A stretch of 64,000 nucleotides of DNA from Taeniopygia guttata (GCF_048771995.1 NC_133063.1:5716001-5780000), one strand, 5' to 3'. Shown: positions 1-9,738, counted from the first letter of the stretch. Notes: generated from the letters alone by a model not told the origin. Translations and numbers: made by a program.

Positions 1-2
1 AG

Positions 3-602
3 GCCGCAGATGTGCAAAAACATCCTATTCAGGCATTTGGGACCTTAGGGGTCCCCACTACCATCAAGACTGATAATGGCCCAGCCTATACTTCCAAGGC
101 AGTTGGTGAGTTTTTACAAGAATGGGGGATTAACCATCGGACGGGGATTCCACACTTCCCCACCAGCCAGGCTGTGATAGAAAGGACCCATCAAACATTA
201 AAGAAAGTCCTCCTTCACCAGTGGAGAGACATCCGAGCCTTGTCACCACAGCTCAGGCTCTGCAAGGCCCGTTTTACTATTAACTTTTTGAATTGCTCTT
301 TCGATAGGCCGGAACCACCAGTCCTGTGGCATTTTAAACAGCATCAGCAATTAAAACCTGAAGAAAGACCTCCAGTATTAATAAGGGATCCGGACTCTGG
401 AGAGATCCAGGATCCATACCAGCTTGTCATCTGGGGACGTGGATACGTGTGTGTGTCCATGTCCTCAGGAGTCAGATGTATCCCCAAGAAATGGGTAAAA
501 CCTTATACCCCTGAACAGCGAGTGAGTCCAACACAGAACACCTCCCCAGACACCTTAGAAGATCCCACAAATGACGCAGTGGCATCGAATAGGAAACGCT
601 GA
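3..602 (+). pseudogene. pol: Integrase core and C-terminal part of ERV pol, 5' cut by window
   Basis: The frame is open from the window edge to TGA at 600-602. It carries the second catalytic aspartate of the integrase core (KTDNGPAY) and the third acidic residue (VIERTHQTLK), then the C-terminal DNA-binding region (VIWGRGY...GVRCIPKKWVKPY). The first catalytic aspartate lies upstream of the window. At about position 30 this copy has two bases (GG) that copy 2 lacks; here the frame is continuous, so the frameshift in copy 2 is a later event. It is unlikely to make functional integrase alone because the rest of pol is unseen. Confidence 0.85.
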
Positions 603-714
603 GAGGGGAGAAGAGTCCCCTAATCCTTTCTAACCTCCATCTTGTAACAGCAAGTGGCATTTTCTTTCCATCGTTGATTTATTATATGGTCTCTTTTTCT
701 TTCAGACTTACATT

Positions 715-2085
715 ATGTCAACCTCTGTGTTCCTGTTCCTCATTTGGTTCCAGCATATGGCCCTCTCCCAGTCCTCTCTGGACGCACGGATCGTTCCGCA
801 ACCCCAGAAAAATGTGTGGGTAACCCTGGCCCATGCCCTCCAACAAGGTCATGTGCAGCAGAAAATCCGATGTCCACCTGCCTGGTGGGGACTCCGTCTA
901 AGTTACAGGAGTATCCCACCTCTGTGCACACCATCCAAACTCAAATTAACAATGAGAACTCTCCAAACAAGTGGATGGAGATATTCAGGTATTGGGGGCT
1001 TGTTAGCACCACTAAGACACCCATTGTGAACCCCCTGGTGCTCTGGCGGAAATGGGTGTACGATCTACCCTATGCCGACACTGAGCCCCAAGAATCTGAG
1101 TTATTGGGCTCCACGAAAGCCACCTACTGTGTCTACTTTGACTATGAGCCCAGTTCTCGCCGCAACTTGTATGAGGATGTTAAGCAACATAAGCTTGAAT
1201 TTCAGACAAACCAATGGTGCCAGTATGTCACCAAAGTGGGTGCTCCCTCAACTGATGACTCATACGACAGGAAGTTGGACCGAGGACTGTTTTTGATTTG
1301 TGGAGATCGGACATATCCAGGAATCCCCTCTTGCCTTCTCGGAGGTCCACGCACTCTGGGGCGTCTTTCCCTTGCTTTCCCAAATTCTAATTCAGCAATC
1401 AAAAAATAGAACCAAATTTACCAAACGGAGTGCAAATCAATTTGATGAACATTGCAATGCTAAAATCTACCATTGGGCAGAATCAAAAAGGGTTGCCATC
1501 TGTGTGTTCCTGTCATGGGTGGTGGCAGCCAAAGCACTAAGTTAATTGGGCAATCTAGAGTGTTGGGTGACGAAGCAGGCGAATTTGACCTCGACGGCCT
1601 TAAGTAATCTTCTCGAAGATGAGGAAATACCCAGGAAAGCTACCCTACAAAATCGGGCAGCTATTGATTTTCTGCTACTGGCACATGGGCATGGGTGTCA
1701 GGAGTTTGAGGGGTTATGCTGCTTTGACTTGTCATCAAAGAGCCAGAGCGTCCATGCGTCCATCTGAGAGATGAAGAGCCTTATTGACAGTGTGAAGCAA
1801 GAAAACGAGGACTGGTTTAGAGACATGTTTAAAAACTGGAATCTTTCCAGATGGGTAGTATCCATCATAAAAGACATTGCATATCTCATTGTTGTTATTT
1901 TCCTAGTTTTGTTGGCATTTGGGATTCTAAAGTGCATCATTTCCACCCCCACCACCAAGTCCACGGCTTCAAAAATTGTAGTCGCCGCTGCTGTCACTAC
2001 TGAAAATGAATGGTGGTGTCATGGTTTGACGCTGGCACAATGCCAGCGCCCCATGAAAATACAACTTACGAATCAAATGCTGTGA
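715..2085 (+). pseudogene. env: Alpharetrovirus-like env, copy 1, disrupted
   Basis: It opens with a signal-peptide-like start (MSTSVFLFLIWFQHMALSQ) in one frame, continues in a second frame through the surface subunit to 1409, then returns to the first frame for the transmembrane subunit. TAA at 1543-1545 and TGA at 1765-1767 interrupt the transmembrane part. The stretch [18 protein letters not shown], followed by a CX6CC-type pair, is the hallmark of avian sarcoma/leukosis-type Env. A membrane anchor (VVIFLVLLAFGIL) follows in 1771-2085. The TGA is shared with copy 2 and predates their duplication; the TAA is private to this copy. The true 3' end is displaced by the solo LTR inserted at 2017, so the last codons read into the LTR. 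Confidence 0.85.
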
Positions 2086-3421
2086 AATGTGATCAAGAAC
2101 AGAGCAAAGCAGGCCAAACTTAATAACAAAGGAAAAAACTTTATTACACTACTACTCCTACTACTATAAAAGGAAAAGAAAGGAAAGAAAAAAAAAACAC
2201 ACAAAATTCGAAATGAAAACCTTCCAAAACATTTCTCCTCCCTCCACCCAACTCCACCAAACCCCAGCGAGACCCATTTGGATCCTTAATCAAGTTTTCA
2301 CCCTTCAATATAATCAATACTGAGTCCATCGGGGAAGAGAGGAGTCCCCCTTGCAACCATAGACCCCCAGGAAACACAGCTGCCACCTCTTGTGTTTCCA
2401 ATGTCACACGTGGCACCGCCCAGACACACCGGCCAGTGTGACACTCTCCTCTCCATGTCACAGTGCTCTCACCACCGTGCATGGACAGAGACTGCTTATA
2501 GGGCCCCTTTAAGGATGCTTTGCCAAGGACCACCAGGAACAACAGTCCAGTATCACAATTCGGGACTAGAGTCCCCCCCATTTTCCCCTGGGGCCGAGGG
2601 TCCAAAAGACAGAGATCGCCTTCTCTTCCTCTCTGAAGATGGACGGCATCCTCACACCCTCCTCAGCTCTCTCTGTCCACTCCAAAACTGGTAGTTGCTG
2701 AAGAAGGTCTCTTGGCTCACCAATGCATCCCCCTAAATTGCAGTCCCTCTTGAAAGAAAGAGTGGTTCAGTCTATGGTAAACAAGCAGAGTCCAGCCAAA
2801 AGCCACTCTATCATCTGCCCCCAACCTTCTTCTCTGAACATCTGAGGTTTCAAGCTGTCTCTCTTTTCTTCAAATTCAGGAGGAGTAATATTTCATAAAG
2901 CCTTCATTTCACAGGAAAGGGTTAAAATTCCCGGGCTCCCCGGACGGCTGCAATCTCAGCCCAGGACTCTTTCTCTAGTCTCCCACGCTGGGCATCTTCC
3001 CCCCACCTTCTCCTTCTCCTCCGCCGGCAAACTCCTAGGTGTCTGCTGGCTCTCTATCTCTTTTCCCTCTGGCTTAGGGGAGGGGGAACAAAAACATCCC
3101 AGATGTTCTCCACCCTTCCATCCGCAGGAGCTGACCCAGCTCGGTTCCGATCCTTTATCTCCTGGCCTACCTCTGCAGGCCGCATGGCTCCCCTCCCCCA
3201 CCCAGCCCGGGCTGGGCAGGGGAGAGGTCCGTACCATGCGGTGACCGGAACCAAAGAAGGACGAGTCCTCCTGGGAATTCCGCTTTTAACCCTTCTGTGT
3301 TCTCAGAGGAGTGTCCACCTTCAATTGGTCACCCCAAGTGTCAGTATCTAAACCTGACCCCGGACAGGATGGACCTCTTCCTTCCAAAAAAAAACTTCTC
3401 TTCCCGTGTCAAACCATGACA
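2017..3421 (-). mobile_element. Solo LTR inserted in ERV copy 1
   Basis: This 1405-bp block is absent from copy 2, where the flanking sequence is continuous at about 27178. It is bordered by the direct repeat GGTGG (2012-2016 and 3422-3426) and by inverted ends TGTCATGGTTTGAC / GTCAAACCATGACA, the TG...CA form of LTRs. Read on the minus strand, a polyadenylation signal AATAAA (2140-2145) lies near the 3' end, so the LTR is in minus orientation. No internal retroviral genes are present. It is a solo LTR of a third ERV family, formed after the copies duplicated. Confidence 0.88.
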
Positions 3422-3505
3422 GGTGGGAAGGCGACCAACAAGCAGTCACTGAAGTTTAATATCCACAACATCATCTTTCCCCAAAGTTCCATCAAATGTA
3501 TAAAA

Positions 3506-3519
3506 TAAAAGGGGGGAGA
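3506..3519 (+). other. Polypurine tract of ERV copy 1
   Basis: The purine run AAAAGGGGGGAGA lies directly before the LTR that begins TGTGGTGG at 3520. It is the expected primer site for plus-strand DNA synthesis and fixes the 5' edge of the 3' LTR. The same arrangement is at 27261-27274. Confidence 0.75.
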
Positions 3520-4198
3520 TGTGGTGGTGTGTGTTTTGTGGGATTTTGCAGCGTTTTACTGTATCAGTTAGAAGCCGACCCTGGGTCTCCGGTGGGATCA
3601 CCAGGTGGTGGTGTGTGCAGCCATATGGGTGACGCTGGCACAAAGGTGTCACGAAGATTCAAGACAGAGGGACAAAGGAGAGGACACTTGTATGTGGTTC
3701 AAGGAGACTTTATTCCATGAACCGGGTGAGGGACAAGTGCCAAAGAAAATGGGATCAGGCTAGAAATTATAAAGGGTGTGGTCATGAAGGGGTGTCACCA
3801 TGTGATATCCAATGGAAACAGATTACATTAGGATTACATCATAGGTCAAAACCAATGGGGAAAAGCTGGGGAGGGGAGAAGCCTCAGGGGACCAAGTGAC
3901 GGCAAGAATAGGGATGATTGACAAAGAACTTTTGAGAACAAAATGGGAGTGGTTACAGACTGACAGGAGGTGGGCAGCACAACTTGGATTGGCACGCCTA
4001 CTTTGGGGTAAAAGGGGAGGAACAGGGAGATTGACAGTCAAGTGGTGGGTAAACTTAGGGGTAAACAACCTGGGAGAAACCACTGTGAAGGAAAGAAATA
4101 GGGGGTACAAGGAACATACCAAACAAAACTTTCTAACAATAAAATTCTAACTCAAACAGTAAAACTCTGCAAAATCCCACAAAACACACACCACCACA
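3520..4198. repeat. LTR of ERV copy 1 with very long terminal inverted repeats
   Basis: This 679-bp LTR starts TG and ends CA. Its first 54 bases are the reverse complement of its last 54 with three mismatches, whereas retroviral LTRs usually have only a few inverted bases. The plus-strand polypurine tract abuts the left end, so by position it is the provirus's 3' LTR. The core promoter layout reads on the minus strand: two ATTGG boxes, then TTTATAA, then AATAAAG about 60 bp further on. Plus-strand alternatives (TTATAAAG at about 3768, AATAAA at 4138-4143) are less well arranged. Orientation is therefore left open. Confidence 0.8.
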
Positions 4199-4315
4199 GT
4201 CCAGCTGGAAGAAGCCTCCTGGTTTTTGCTCAGAAGCATTAGTGGCCAAAGAGCACTGATGTGGTTCCTCACATCCTGCTCCCTTCTCAGTGCTCAATTT
4301 CTCCGGGTGGGCTAT

Positions 4316-4670
4316 TGTGGTAGATAGGGACAGGCGGAGTGGAAGATCACCGGGATGTCACGGAAAGACAGACCCCTTCCCCCCTCTCTCTTCCCCACTT
4401 ATCTAGTTAACCCCAAGAGTCCCAGAAGAATGTAGCCACACCTGTTCTGGTAAATTTCCACTACCCACTGTCCCTGAAACCCCCAGCCCCCCTCTGACGT
4501 AGCAAAGACCCCTAGACCTATTTAAACCCATGAGATAAGATAATAAACGCTTTCGACCGTCCACCAAATTGGTGCCAGCGTGTGTCGTTAGTCCGAGTAG
4601 CCCGGGTGAAGCCGGGCTGCCGTGCTGTCTTCTTGTAACCAGGTCGCCGTTGCCTCTCATAAAGGCAACA
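4316..4670 (+). repeat. 5' LTR of tRNA-Phe provirus
   Basis: It begins TGTGGTAGATAGGG and ends GGCAACA. A TATA-like TATTTAAA (4519-4526) and AATAAA (4542-4547) are close together, giving a short R region; U5 follows. It matches the 3' LTR almost base for base. Confidence 0.92.
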
Positions 4671-4672
4671 TC

Positions 4673-4690
4673 TGGTGCCGAAACCCGGGA
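4673..4690 (+). other. Primer binding site, tRNA-Phe
   Basis: The 18 bases TGGTGCCGAAACCCGGGA lie two bases after the 5' LTR. They are the exact complement of the 3' end of vertebrate tRNA-Phe including CCA, as I know that tRNA. This places the element among ERV-F-type gammaretrovirus-like elements by primer convention. Confidence 0.88.
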
Positions 4691-4838
4691 GAAAAGAAGA
4701 AAAAAGAAAAAAAAAAAAAGGAAAAAACCCCCCGGTAGACGGGTTTCACCTGGACAGAAGCAGCGGCCAGGACGGTCGAACCGTACCCAGGCGTAGAGGA
4801 GACGTCCCCGGACCCGCGAGCGTCATAGACAGCGTCGC

Positions 4839-5156
4839 ATGGGTCGTAAGTATGAGGCAATGGAATATCGCGTTAAGCTCAGGAACTTTTATCTTGCTAT
4901 AGCAAGGCTGCCTGGGCTTGGAGCAGCCGAATGCTCAGTGGATGCCATGCATCCGGAAATATGGGAACAGTATACAGCCACGCTAGACGGGGAGGAAAAA
5001 TCCTCAGACAGTGGCAAGAGCTTTACGGCACGGAGCAAGGTAAAAAAGACCCCGCGCAAAGCAATAGAAAAGCAGGAGACGCGGAGAGCAACACATTTGT
5101 GTTTATTAATCAGACCCGAGCTTGGGGGGGGGGGCGAAAGCGCAGACCGTCCCTGA
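4839..5156 (+). CDS. Short leader/gag-position ORF of tRNA-Phe provirus, unrecognised
   Basis: An ATG with a glycine second codon (4839) opens a 105-codon frame beginning MGRKYEAMEYRVKLRNFYLA, in the place where gag would start. I do not recognise a matrix domain. The frame runs into low-complexity GC-rich DNA. A splice-donor-like GTAAGT lies at 4846, inside the first codons, so this may be leader sequence with a splice donor and not a gene. It is either a gag remnant or a chance ORF. Confidence 0.3.
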   Translation: MGRKYEAMEYRVKLRNFYLAIARLPGLGAAECSVDAMHPEIWEQYTATLDGEEKSSDSGKSFTARSKVKKTPRKAIEKQETRRATHLCLLIRPELGGGGESADRP

Positions 5157-5960
5157 GGAGGGTCCACCCGGGACCGGAGACCCGAGAGGGCTCAGCGCGA
5201 CAACCCCTTCCCCGGATCAGAGCGCAGCCCAGCCCCGCCGCGGAGCTGAGCCCAGCCCAGCCCGGCAGAGGCAGCGCTCCCGCCGGAGCGCGCTCCGAGC
5301 GCCGCGGCCCCGATCCCGCCGGGAATCGGACCCACCCGCGGCTCCGTGCCGCTTCCCCGCCGGCGCGCCGAGCGGAGCAGCGCCGAACCCCGCCGCAGAA
5401 GCCCCCCGGGACACCCCTGCCGCGAAAAACCCCCGGGAAACCCCCGCCGCAAAAAAGCCCCGAAAAGCCGCGGCTTGCCGACACGTCCCGCCGCCGCCGC
5501 CGGTCAAAAGTCCGCTGCCGGAGGCGCAGCCGCGCGCGGGGCGCTTTTCGCAGGAGCTAGCGAGAAAAGCCCGGGGCGCGGGGGCCGCAGCCCGAAAAAG
5601 CACAGCCGCGTGGCCACGCTGCCGCCTTAAACATGGCGCCGGGAGCGGCAGAGAGGGGCGGGGCCCGGGCAGTCCCGGCGCGAAAACTCGGACACCGCGC
5701 GACTTCAAAAGCGCGCGCGCGCGGGAGAAAGGGGCGGAGAGCGGCTCGGGACACAGAGCCAATCGGCAGCCGCGCCGGGAGCCGCCACCATATAAGGCAA
5801 AAACCACCCCCCGCGGGGGGCGCGGCGAGCCGGGGGGGCGGGAACGGCCCCTCCCCCGCAGGGTGGAGCGAGCCCGGGGCCGAACAAAACAGCGCGGAGC
5901 CCCGGAAGTACGCTGGCATTTCATTTCCGGCACGGAGCCTAGCAACAGCTCTACCGGCCC
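5125..5960 (+). other. GC-rich CpG-island-like insert inside the provirus
   Basis: This stretch is extremely rich in G, C and CpG and unlike anything else in the window, including the LTRs around it and the AT-rich sequence after 6300. It holds GC boxes (GGGGCGGGGC at about 5656, GGGGCGGAG at 5731), CCAAT (5759-5763), TATAAGG (5791), an ATGGCGCC motif (5633) and CCGGAAGT (about 5920). All are typical of vertebrate gene promoters. It sits where gag-pol should be. Long reading frames cross it on several strands but are proline/arginine/alanine low complexity, as any GC-rich DNA gives. The likely reading is host-derived DNA carried by the provirus. Confidence 0.6.
5759..5797 (+). promoter_or_regulatory. 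CCAAT + TATA promoter core within the GC-rich insert
   Basis: GAGCCAATCGG (CCAAT 5759-5763) is followed 28 bp later by CATATAAGGC (TATA 5791-5796). GC boxes lie upstream at 5656 and 5731. Spacing is that of a standard RNA polymerase II promoter, with a start predicted near 5820 reading in the provirus direction. Confidence 0.5.
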
Positions 5961-6141
5961 CACAGAACCGGCGGGGGCCAGCCAAAACTCCGAAACAAAA
6001 AATACAAAACCAGCACAGTTTAAAACAAAATCGAATAGAGTTCTAAGCCGCACCGAAAAGCGGTCACAATACCCCTTGGAGCTGCGGAAAAAAATGGCAT
6101 CTCGCCAAAGAATACAGGTCCCAACCCCCGGACACACGAGC

Positions 6142-6162
6142 GGGGGGGGGGGGGGGGGGGGG
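6142..6162 (+). repeat. Homopolymer of 21 G
   Basis: A run of 21 guanines follows CACACGAGC. It can form G-quadruplex structures and is prone to assembly and sequencing error. Confidence 0.9.
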
Positions 6163-6300
6163 AAGAGCGCGCGCGGACGAACCCAGCCCCCTCCCACCGC
6201 AAGCGGCGCGCGTGCCGCAGAGTCAGCAGGGAATGCCCCGATACGGGACCCCGGGGTAGCCCTGGCTATGAAAGTGAGGAGAAAGCCCCCGGGGATGTAG

Positions 6301-6969
6301 GGAACGTGCTGCCTCTGTGGCAGTCAGAACCCCCATGTGGTGAGACCATGAGAGCCACTGCTGCACACCACTGCTAACAACCGAACTTGACCCTCAAAAC
6401 AAAACTAATGAGAAGCTATGAGTTCTGTTTGCAGGGCACGCTTATGAACCATCCCAGTGACACACACACCCCTGCTCCAGAAAGAGATAACAGACCACCA
6501 AACTGCCAGACAACACCTGAAAATCCCACGGTGGTAAGATCCAAACATGCACAGTGTCTTTCTTCATGCAATTTTACTGTTACAAGCTGGTAGCCAAAGA
6601 AACAAGCTAGCCCAGGCCACTACCCTCATCAGCTATTTAAGTGAGTCGTGCAACAAGTAACAAAGTGCTCAAAAAAGTCACCATAATAAATACCCCTTTC
6701 TTCGTGTTCCATATAGCCAGCCTGTTTAGAAGCTATTTTACTAACCCTAAATGAAACCAAATCAAACCTGACTAACCCATATTAATTTTGCTATAATATT
6801 AAACCCCCTTTTTCTACAAAATCATTGCTTTAAATACCCCCTTCAATTACTCCACAGCCAGTGTCCCCCACCAGTGCAAGTGAAACACTCCCCACAGAAG
6901 ACCAATAAATAAATAGTCCCATCCACATTTGAAATGTAAGTTTGCCAAAAACCCAGAGTAAATCCTTAT
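6301..6969 (+). other. AT-rich internal sequence of provirus, no gene recognised
   Basis: The base composition changes sharply from the GC-rich block before it. A splice-acceptor-like TTTGCAGG lies near 6430 and a 68-codon frame starts at 6387. I see no surface-subunit motif. It is probably a degraded env surface region or recombined filler. Confidence 0.35.
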
Positions 6970-7635
6970 ATGTTCCTTGCCAAGTTTAATAACTCTATCA
7001 ATTTCTGTGTTCAAGTTCTAATTGTTTCTAAAGTCCTGCATCACTCAGACGAAAAAATATACCATCTTCTCGAAAAACCTAACAGACTCCACAAAAAGAA
7101 AATCATCACAGGTATAACTATCGCAATGCTGCTCGGCTTGGGAGCAGCTGGCACCGCCACGGGCGTCTCAGCCATCGCAACCCAGCAACACGGACTCTCC
7201 CAGCTGCAAATGACCATCGATGAGGACCTGCAGAAGATCGAGAAATCCATCTCCTATCTAGAGAAATCAGTCTCTTCACTTTCAGAAGTAGTTTTACAAA
7301 ATAGGCGAGGCCTGGACCTTTTGTTCATGCAGCAGGGAGGACTGTGTGCAGCTTTGAAGGAGGAATGCTGCTTTTATGCAGATCATACAGGAGTCGTTAA
7401 AGACTCCATGGCAGAACTCCGAGACAGACTGGCTCAGAGAAAGAGAGACAGGGAGACCCAGCAGAGCTGGTTTGAATCCTGGTTCAATCAATCACCTTGG
7501 CTCACCACTTTAATTTCTGCCCTGGTAGGTCCACTGGCAATACTGCTTTTGGCTATTACCATAGGACCATGCCTGCTGAACAAACTAATCTCGTTTGTTC
7601 AGCCCGTCTGGAAAGGGCAAACATTCTGTTCATAG
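6970..7635 (+). CDS. env: Gamma-type Env transmembrane subunit ORF
   Basis: An open frame of 221 codons from ATG to TAG. Residues about 39-45 are basic (NRLHKKK), in the place of a subunit cleavage site, followed by an Ala/Gly-rich hydrophobic fusion-peptide-like stretch. Then come a heptad region, an immunosuppressive-domain-like LQNRRGLDLLFMQQGG and CX6CC (CAALKEECC), a Trp-rich membrane-proximal part, a membrane anchor (residues about 184-203) and a short tail. This is the gammaretrovirus/type-D Env layout. The surface subunit and signal peptide are missing, so no complete Env can be made from this frame. It is uninterrupted, in line with the provirus's youth. Confidence 0.85.
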   Translation: MFLAKFNNSINFCVQVLIVSKVLHHSDEKIYHLLEKPNRLHKKKIITGITIAMLLGLGAAGTATGVSAIATQQHGLSQLQMTIDEDLQKIEKSISYLEKSVSSLSEVVLQNRRGLDLLFMQQGGLCAALKEECCFYADHTGVVKDSMAELRDRLAQRKRDRETQQSWFESWFNQSPWLTTLISALVGPLAILLLAITIGPCLLNKLISFVQPVWKGQTFCS

Positions 7636-7824
7636 GCCACCAACAAATGCTATAAACCAAAAAACTGCAAACACAGTCAGTAGCTAAAGCCTTCAGCACC
7701 TGCCTTAAAAAATCTACCCTGATCTACTAAACCACCCTTTCCTTAACAAGTTACAAGTCTGTACCTCACTCCAATGCCTCTATCTACAACTACCTCATTT
7801 TGTATGTGATAAGGAGGGGGGAGA

Positions 7825-8178
7825 TGTGGTAGATAGGGACAGGCGGAGCGGAAGATCACCGGGATGTCACGGAAAGACAGACCCCTTCCCCCTCTCTCTT
7901 CCCCACTTATCTAGTTAACCCCAAGAGTCCCAGAAGAATGTAGCCACACCTGTTCTGGTAAATTTCCACTACCCACTGTCCCTGAAACCCCCAGCCCCCC
8001 TCTGACGTAGCAAAGACCCCTAGACCTATTTAAACCCATGAGATAAGATAATAAACGCTTTCGACCGTCCACCAAATTGGTGCCAGCGTGTGTCGTTAGT
8101 CCGAGTAGCCCGGGTGAAGCCGGGCTGCCGTGCTGTCTTCTTGTAACCAGGTCGCCGTTGCCTCTCATAAAGGCAACA
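7825..8178 (+). repeat. 3' LTR of tRNA-Phe provirus
   Basis: 354 bp, preceded by the polypurine tract AAGGAGGGGGGAGA (7811-7824). It ends GGCAACA, followed by the target duplication GGCTAT. One substitution and one single-base indel separate it from the 5' LTR. Confidence 0.93.
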
Positions 8179-8371
8179 GGCTATAGGGGATTAGTGTGTT
8201 CTTGGAGTTACTCTTAGATGCCCTGAGCAGTAGCTTATGGACTAGGAGGGCTTTTTGTGTTGCTTTGTAGCAGAGGAGAGCTTTGCAGGCTTTTTTTGGC
8301 CTGAGCTGTAGGGAAGATCTGGTTCTCTGCACTCTGTGAGTTCACAAACCAGCCCAGGGTGGCTGCTATTG

Positions 8372-8410
8372 TGATGTCAGGGGCCGCATCCCAGCGTTGC
8401 CAAGGCAAAG
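8372..8410 (+). promoter_or_regulatory. CRE-like and X-box-like pair upstream of kinase gene A
   Basis: TGATGTCA (8372-8379) is one base from the CREB/CREM site TGACGTCA. GTTGCCAAGGCAAAG (8396-8410) is close to the RFX-family X-box palindrome. The pair lies about 200 bp before the start codon and is unchanged in all three units, although the units differ by a few percent. No TATA box is evident. In vertebrates such pairs are common in testis and ciliated-cell promoters; a role here is inferred. Confidence 0.45.
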
Positions 8411-8578
8411 TTGCTGTGCCCAGGCCCGGCAGGGCTCAGTGAGCAGAGCAGCTCTGTGGCACGCTGACTGCAGGTGGAACCTGCTGATCGCCGAGGTCTC
8501 TGCCAGCAGGACTCGCAGGATTTTTGGTTTTTCCTCAAGGCGTTGTCTGGTGCAGACTTGGGCAGCGCTGCTCAGGCC

Positions 8579-9738
8579 ATGGAGAGAGTGTGTGCTGCAG
8601 TTTGCACGGCTTTCTCCGTGGCCTATTCTGGGTACTTTTTCACCCAGCTGGCACGTAAGTGGACGGTTTTGTGCACTGTGGCATATGGACACCAAAATGC
8701 CCCCAAGAGGTCTTGAGTTGGGTAAAGCTGCTGTCAGCAGCTGCAGCTAAGAAGGGGGTGTCTCTAGCCAGAGGGGCCTGGGCAGCATTTGTAATGTAGC
8801 CTGCAGGGGCTCCGCTCCTCCCGTGCCATAGCCTGTGCCCATGGGGTCTGGAATCTCCTCAGTTTGCTGGCTCAAGCCACAAAACTTCCATGATTGGAAG
8901 ACTGGGAGAGCTTGGCAGGAGTCCTTGGAAAAGCTGTGCACTGCTCTCCAGCACTGAGGGAAAGTCCCTCAGTTCAAGTCTTCTTGTCTGCATTCCCTCA
9001 TCCCAGCATGTGCCTGTGGAACTTGACACTTCCTGAGTGCTAAAAGAGCCATTCCTTCTGGGATGAAATCACAGGATCAGCTTGGAAAAGGCCTCTGAGA
9101 TGGACATTTCTGAGCAGTTCTTGTATGCTCCTGAACACAGGAGCTGTTCCTGCGCTGTGTCACCACAGAACTGCCACCATGGCTAAAGGGGACTTGGGTG
9201 AAGCTTTTTTGGGAAAGGGTTTTCAGTAAGCTCATGGCAATTGCTGCATGCAACCCCTTCAGAAAACTGAAATCCAGGGGAGAGAGGAGCTGTAGCTCCT
9301 GCTGGGTGGGGTGGGGCAGAAGCTGGAATGCCTGTTGCAGAACCACTGGGACTTTCTCAGTCTCGAGTTTCTATGAGTTGAGAGGCCAAAGGGAACAAAA
9401 TGTAGACACGAGGCAGTAGTTTGTGCTGTTGCCTTGCTGTGTGATACAAGGGTTGTTGCTGGAGTGATGGAGTGAAAGCAGAATGCTCTGTCTTTGGTTG
9501 CTGACTATTTGGTGGGCTTGCCCAGCACAGGCAGTTTCCTTACAGCATCTGCTTCTTTTTGCCTTTTGTCTTGCAGGTCACATCACCCGTGTCTGGAGAG
9601 AATCCGCTCCTTGGGTGAGTGGGAAAGGAACCTTTGGTGTGGGTAGCATTTGACAATTGTGGAGCAAGCTGTGAGCTGGGCCTGGTGCAGTCCAGTGCTA
9701 GCCTTGTGGGATGAATGAAAGAACAGTCCAGGCTCTTT

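Larger units (their letters stand above)
1..4198 (+). mobile_element. Class II ERV copy 1 (3' part, cut by window edge)
   Basis: This is the 3' portion of a provirus: integrase C-terminal half, env, polypurine tract and one LTR. It aligns along its length with the copy at 25158-27955, differing by about 2% in the integrase part by eye, apart from the solo LTR inserted at 2017-3421. The pol type is betaretrovirus-like while the Env transmembrane part resembles avian alpharetroviruses. It ends at the same host boundary (GTCCAGCTGG at 4199) as copy 2, so it is a duplicate of one insertion and not an independent integration. Coding regions are broken. Confidence 0.9.
4316..8178 (+). mobile_element. 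Young gamma-type provirus with tRNA-Phe primer site
   Basis: A 3863-bp provirus flanked by the 6-bp target duplication GGCTAT (4310-4315, 8179-8184); unit C preserves the related empty site at about 51500. Its two LTRs (355 and 354 bp) differ by one substitution and one C in a homopolymer, so it is recent. Order: LTR, tRNA-Phe primer site, a short gag-position leader, GC-rich promoter-like DNA, unassigned AT-rich DNA, an Env transmembrane ORF, polypurine tract (7811-7824), LTR. No protease, reverse transcriptase or integrase is present, so it must have moved with proteins from another virus. It is private to unit A. Confidence 0.93.

Noticed and set aside
2956..3254. Minus-strand frames in the solo LTR
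   Set aside because: They overlap each other in different frames inside an LTR and have no recognisable domain.
4403..4660. 85-codon minus-strand frame, repeated identically at 7911-8168
   Set aside because: It lies wholly inside the two LTRs; the identity reflects LTR duplication, not a gene.
4673..4690. tRNA-like sequence (also 40331-40348)
   Set aside because: Only the 18-base primer complement is present, without a cloverleaf, so these are primer binding sites and not tRNA genes.
5125..5960. Possible bacterial or contaminant insert because of the GC content
   Set aside because: It lies within an intact provirus with target duplication and has vertebrate promoter motifs; no bacterial gene is present.
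5122..6300. 392-codon plus-strand frame and a 326-codon minus-strand frame across the GC-rich block
   Set aside because: Both are Pro/Arg/Ala/Gly low complexity, overlap on opposite strands and have no domain. GC-rich DNA lacks stop codons by composition.
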